Shown: in pieces, positions 61,200-64,000 of the stretch
How positions within the stretch are numbered: position 1 is the stretch's first letter
Layout: every line of letters starts with the position of its first letter
Notes under the pieces: model-generated
Told to the model about the DNA's origin: nothing
The model's input: only the letters and a program-made list of their open reading frames with translations
The model's database searches: none
Assembly: GCA_000497125.2 (NCBI GenBank)
Contig: CM035323.1
Location: 566,001-630,000, forward strand
Length of the DNA stretch: 64,000 nucleotides
Origin: Spironucleus salmonicida
Lineage: Eukaryota; Fornicata; Diplomonadida; Hexamitidae
Reading direction: 5' to 3'
Made by a program: the position numbers and the translations under genes

Positions 61200-62186
61200 T
61201 CACTTATACATCTGCTTCTTAATATGCCTCTTGATGGTAACCAACTATCCGTCAAAATTCATCTGACCTTCTCTGATTGCCGCCTCGCCTGCCATGTCGT
61301 CCGAAAAATACACGATAGCGCAGGGAGATTGGTTCAGGTTCTGCCTGGTGTTCAAAATTGAGAGACTGGAAACGGTCCCAAACACCTAAAAATTCGTACG
61401 GATGCTAGAATCAGAGACATCCATGGGCAGCTCACTGACGTAAATACCGACCTACGTTGTGACCTTAGCGTGCTGGTGTTGTGTCTCCCGAATCTCCTTT
61501 GTGATGAAACGCTTGACAAAGATTTGGGGGAACGAGATGCCAGGATAAACGTCCTGGAGGAACTTACCGAAGCTGGTGCCCTGCAACTATTTCAGCGCGC
61601 TGTTGCTCTCGGCCTCGGAAATGAAATGCAGGTACACAAAAAACTTACTGTTTGGGTACACGAACTGGACGTAGCAGAAGATGTCCCCCGTCAGGTAGCG
61701 ATCTATTAAGCCCTGGAACGCCTCCTCCTGGATGAACTCGGCCACGTTGGACAGGATCAGCGTCAGCTTTTTGTGGTAGCCGGAGAGTTGCACCGCCCTG
61801 CCCCGAACCAGAATCTTACGTTGGTGACAGGCCCTCACCAGCGCATCACGTTCCTTGAAATTGACAAATCCGAAGCATTTGGGCGCTTGCACGAAGACGT
61901 TTTCCAGGTCACCGAAGGGCGAAAATGCGACCTCGAGGTCTTGGTTGGTTGTGTTTGGTGGCAGGCTACCGATGTAGAGCTGGAACTGGCGCGACTCGTC
62001 CGGTCTCGGTGCTGGTGGGGCAACGAGGCCTGGCGGGAGACAGAGCGGAGGGGATGCTGAATTTTAGGTACCAAATTATTCGTAATATGTGTTTAGAGCT
62101 GTGAAATCAGCATTAAACCTCGAATTTTACGATCTAGCGAATGGGAATGGTGCGAAATCGGTTTCAACACTATCAAACATTTTCAT
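61200..62186 (-). CDS. Three-RRM RNA-binding protein, GC-rich body
   Basis: 328 codons from the ATG at 62186 (a second ATG lies two codons later) to the TGA at 61200-61202. RRM1 begins at about residue 62 (FQLYIGSLPPNT as RNP2, CFGFVNFKE as RNP1). RRM2 and RRM3 are divergent (RRM3: VGIYVSELPMDVSD). The first 40 codons are AT-rich and use TAA; from about 62,065 down to 61,450 the DNA is strongly GC-rich, then moderate. The plan resembles PABP or splicing factors; substrate unknown. Confidence 0.7.
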
Positions 62187-62370
62187 TATAATATTAGATA
62201 TTGCACAATAATACGCTTTAATATTAGTGGAGAGGGATTGTTTATTTTAGTAAATTTCTAAACTGACTTATTTGTGGGTAGGTTAAGCTGAATTATAAAG
62301 AATGGTTACTCTCACTAGAAAAAAATTATTGTGATGAATGGCTTTGTATCAGTTACATTAATGGTAATTT

Positions 62371-62700
62371 TCATTATTTGCCGTTGCCCTATCGACGACG
62401 CTTAGTCTATTGTTTTCGTCTTGCATCTAAGACCTGCATAGAAATGATATCATACTTTGCAGTAGAGATTGCTATTATTTTTTCGTCGTTTGTATCTGTT
62501 TTTAGCAGTTTCTCCTATTTTTTGTGCATTGGAAAAGTTTAGGATATGAAAGCCACTATTTTTTAGTTATCTACATTTTTCTTCACTTTTAAAGCTGCTA
62601 ATCTTTAGTGTTCTACCATTTTTGAGCTTAAATTTTCACCAATTCTTCCTAAAAATTGTTAGCTATACTCTTTAATAATATACATTCTTTTCTTTTCCAT
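62371..62700 (-). CDS. Small basic protein
   Basis: 109 codons, ATG 62700 to TGA 62371-62373. Lys/Arg/Gln-rich, ending in RRKQQTKRRRQ. This could be a nuclear or nucleic-acid-binding protein. No family recognised. Confidence 0.5.
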
Positions 62701-63394
62701 ATTAAACTACCTACGCTATTCTATAAGGGAATATGTGTTACTTTATGGTACTTACCGAGTGGTTAGTTAGGGTAGCTTAATAGGTGTTTGCATTATTTAG
62801 GGTTTTCTAGTATACTATAATATTAAATATATAAGAAAAATGTTCTCAAATAAATTACTAATTTAAAAAACATAGTTATTAAAAAGCATTACATATTAAA
62901 AGTTTAATTAATTATTAAAACGGTAATTCTTTTTATACAATAATTTTATACAATTTACAATCGAGTGCTATTTTATAGAGATATGTTAAGCAAAGTATTC
63001 CTTGTTTTGAAGGTATTAGCTTCAAAACTATCTTAAATATTTGATATTTTGTTCTAATTAGAAAAATAATTACTGATAGAAACTCTACTCAAAACATAGA
63101 ATGCTCAGCTTGTAAATAATCTTATACATGTTCCACGTTACCGTATTTACAAGTTTACATATTTACACTAAAAGAATTTATCATTAATTTAAATGCGTAA
63201 AATATGTAAATATCATGCAAATTTAACTACGATACAATCCGTCCTTCCTTGGTGTTACATTACAGCTATTTATTATATTGCCAAGATACCCAAAAATCAT
63301 TAAATCTGTTTTCTCAACCGTTTAACTTCATTTTTCGTTAAATTCGCTTTGGCTTATATCACATCTTAAATCACACGAATTAGCACACAAACCC
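62701..63394. other. Intergenic, AT-rich
   Basis: About 690 bp without a supported gene. A short cgagtggttagttaggg stretch near 62756 resembles a tRNA D-arm, but no acceptor or anticodon stem pairs around it. Confidence 0.55.
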
Positions 63395-64000
63395 TCACTC
63401 GGTTTCCTTATCGTCACTTTCGTTTTCTTCATTTTCGTCCTCTGAGACACTAGAACTTTCGCTTTGGCCTTGTCCTCCATTTTCGACTCTTCCCTCGATG
63501 CCACTGACCAATTTCATAACTTCGCTACTCTTGTAATAGATCCACTCGCGCCTATCACACACATCTTCCACTTCCTTGAATACGTCGTAAAATGCATCGA
63601 ATTTTCGTCTTTCGGTGCCGATAAACTCCTTGATCTGGCTCATTGGAGGGACGTAAAATTCTTCATTTCCGGGAGATGCAATTTCGACAATTTATGACGA
63701 AATTCGCTCAAAGTCGATTTAGAACAACGGATTTTACGGATCTAATTAGCGAGATTTCATAAAATCAATTGCAGCGAATTCGAACAGTCCGAGCTTATTC
63801 AGCGAGAACGCCCGTGCATAATAAAGCCTAGGATTGTTAGGATCCAGACGAATCAAAATTGTAAAATCGTCACATGCTAATTCATGCAAATTTAGCTTTT
63901 AAAAAGCTTTAGCGCGCTCATGGAGATAAAATGCATTTTATTGGCAAGCCCAAACTCTTGGTGTAGAAATTAGAGATAGCAGTTAATTCGGGAGAGCTGA
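63395..64000 (-). CDS. TPR protein, 3' part (start outside window)
   Basis: 202 codons open from the right edge to the TGA at 63395-63397. Two TPR units are clear: AFYLHERAKAFQKLNLHELACDD, then LDPNNPRLYYARAFSLNKLGLFEFA followed by a LDPQNP turn. After a linker comes a helix and a Ser/Glu/Asp-rich acidic tail. TPRs bind peptide ends, often of chaperones. GC content is moderately raised. Confidence 0.7.

Noticed and set aside
62740-62800. tRNA-like D-arm sequence
   Set aside because: No matching acceptor, anticodon or T stems could be folded around it.
1-64000. CRISPR arrays, insertion sequences, rRNA genes, bacterial operon signals
   Set aside because: None seen; the window is eukaryotic and no regular spaced repeats, transposase motifs or rRNA signatures were found.

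Overview
The window is AT-rich eukaryotic DNA read with TGA as the only stop codon and TAA/TAG as sense codons, best explained as glutamine (the code called 6). Under the standard code almost nothing is open. Under code 6 the window resolves into about 45 nearly intronless, tightly packed genes, including frames of 6.8 kb and 10.6 kb without a TGA. Dense packing, apparent lack of introns, ciliary proteins (CFAP52, SHIPPO/STPG and MORN proteins) and expanded ankyrin-like families suggest a hexamitin diplomonad (Hexamita/Spironucleus/Trepomonas group). A ciliate or another code-6 lineage cannot be excluded from sequence alone. All family names here come from recognising motifs by eye; no database was searched.

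Layout. 1-11.7 kb: a giant ankyrin-like tandem-domain protein, two stand-alone paralogues of its domain (one AT-rich, one GC-rich), an interrupted membrane-protein frame, and a convergent gene of unknown function. 12.5-20.6 kb: a cilium/cytoskeleton group with CFAP52, a SHIPPO-repeat protein, an SFI1-like coiled-coil protein with one frameshift, and a MORN protein. 21-28 kb: an ankyrin gene, a third ankyrin-like paralogue, an ankyrin-FYVE protein, a frameshifted ORF, an RMC1/Mic1-like gene, and a 1,200-bp inverted duplication of the GC-rich block. 28.4-39.0 kb: one 3,536-residue protein resembling bridge-like lipid transfer proteins (BLTP1/Csf1). 39.6-46.5 kb: a PSTK/KTI12-family kinase, a poly(A)-binding protein, a TAF-like histone-fold protein, eIF4E and small genes. 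46.7-55.6 kb: a second SHIPPO-like protein, a Cys-rich protein, another ankyrin-like paralogue, an ARM-like protein, coiled-coil proteins, a DHHC palmitoyltransferase and an SGF29-like tandem Tudor protein. 55.7-64 kb: a 1,083-residue unknown, an ARM plus coiled-coil protein, a three-RRM protein, and the 3' part of a TPR gene that runs off the right edge.

The most unusual property is base composition. Genes are very AT-rich, but several switch abruptly, in frame, to strongly GC-rich sequence. The GC-rich part is usually the 3' portion or a whole short gene. Glutamine is written TAA/TAG in the AT parts and CAG in the GC parts. One GC block has recently been copied in inverted orientation, with two visible differences in 1,200 bp, both non-coding.

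Working relationships are inferred from families only: CFAP52, SHIPPO, SFI1-like and MORN proteins fit axoneme, basal body and cortex; Ank-FYVE, RMC1-like and BLTP1-like proteins fit endomembrane and lipid traffic; eIF4E and PABP fit mRNA 5'/3' end recognition; SGF29 and the histone-fold protein fit SAGA/TFIID-type chromatin complexes.
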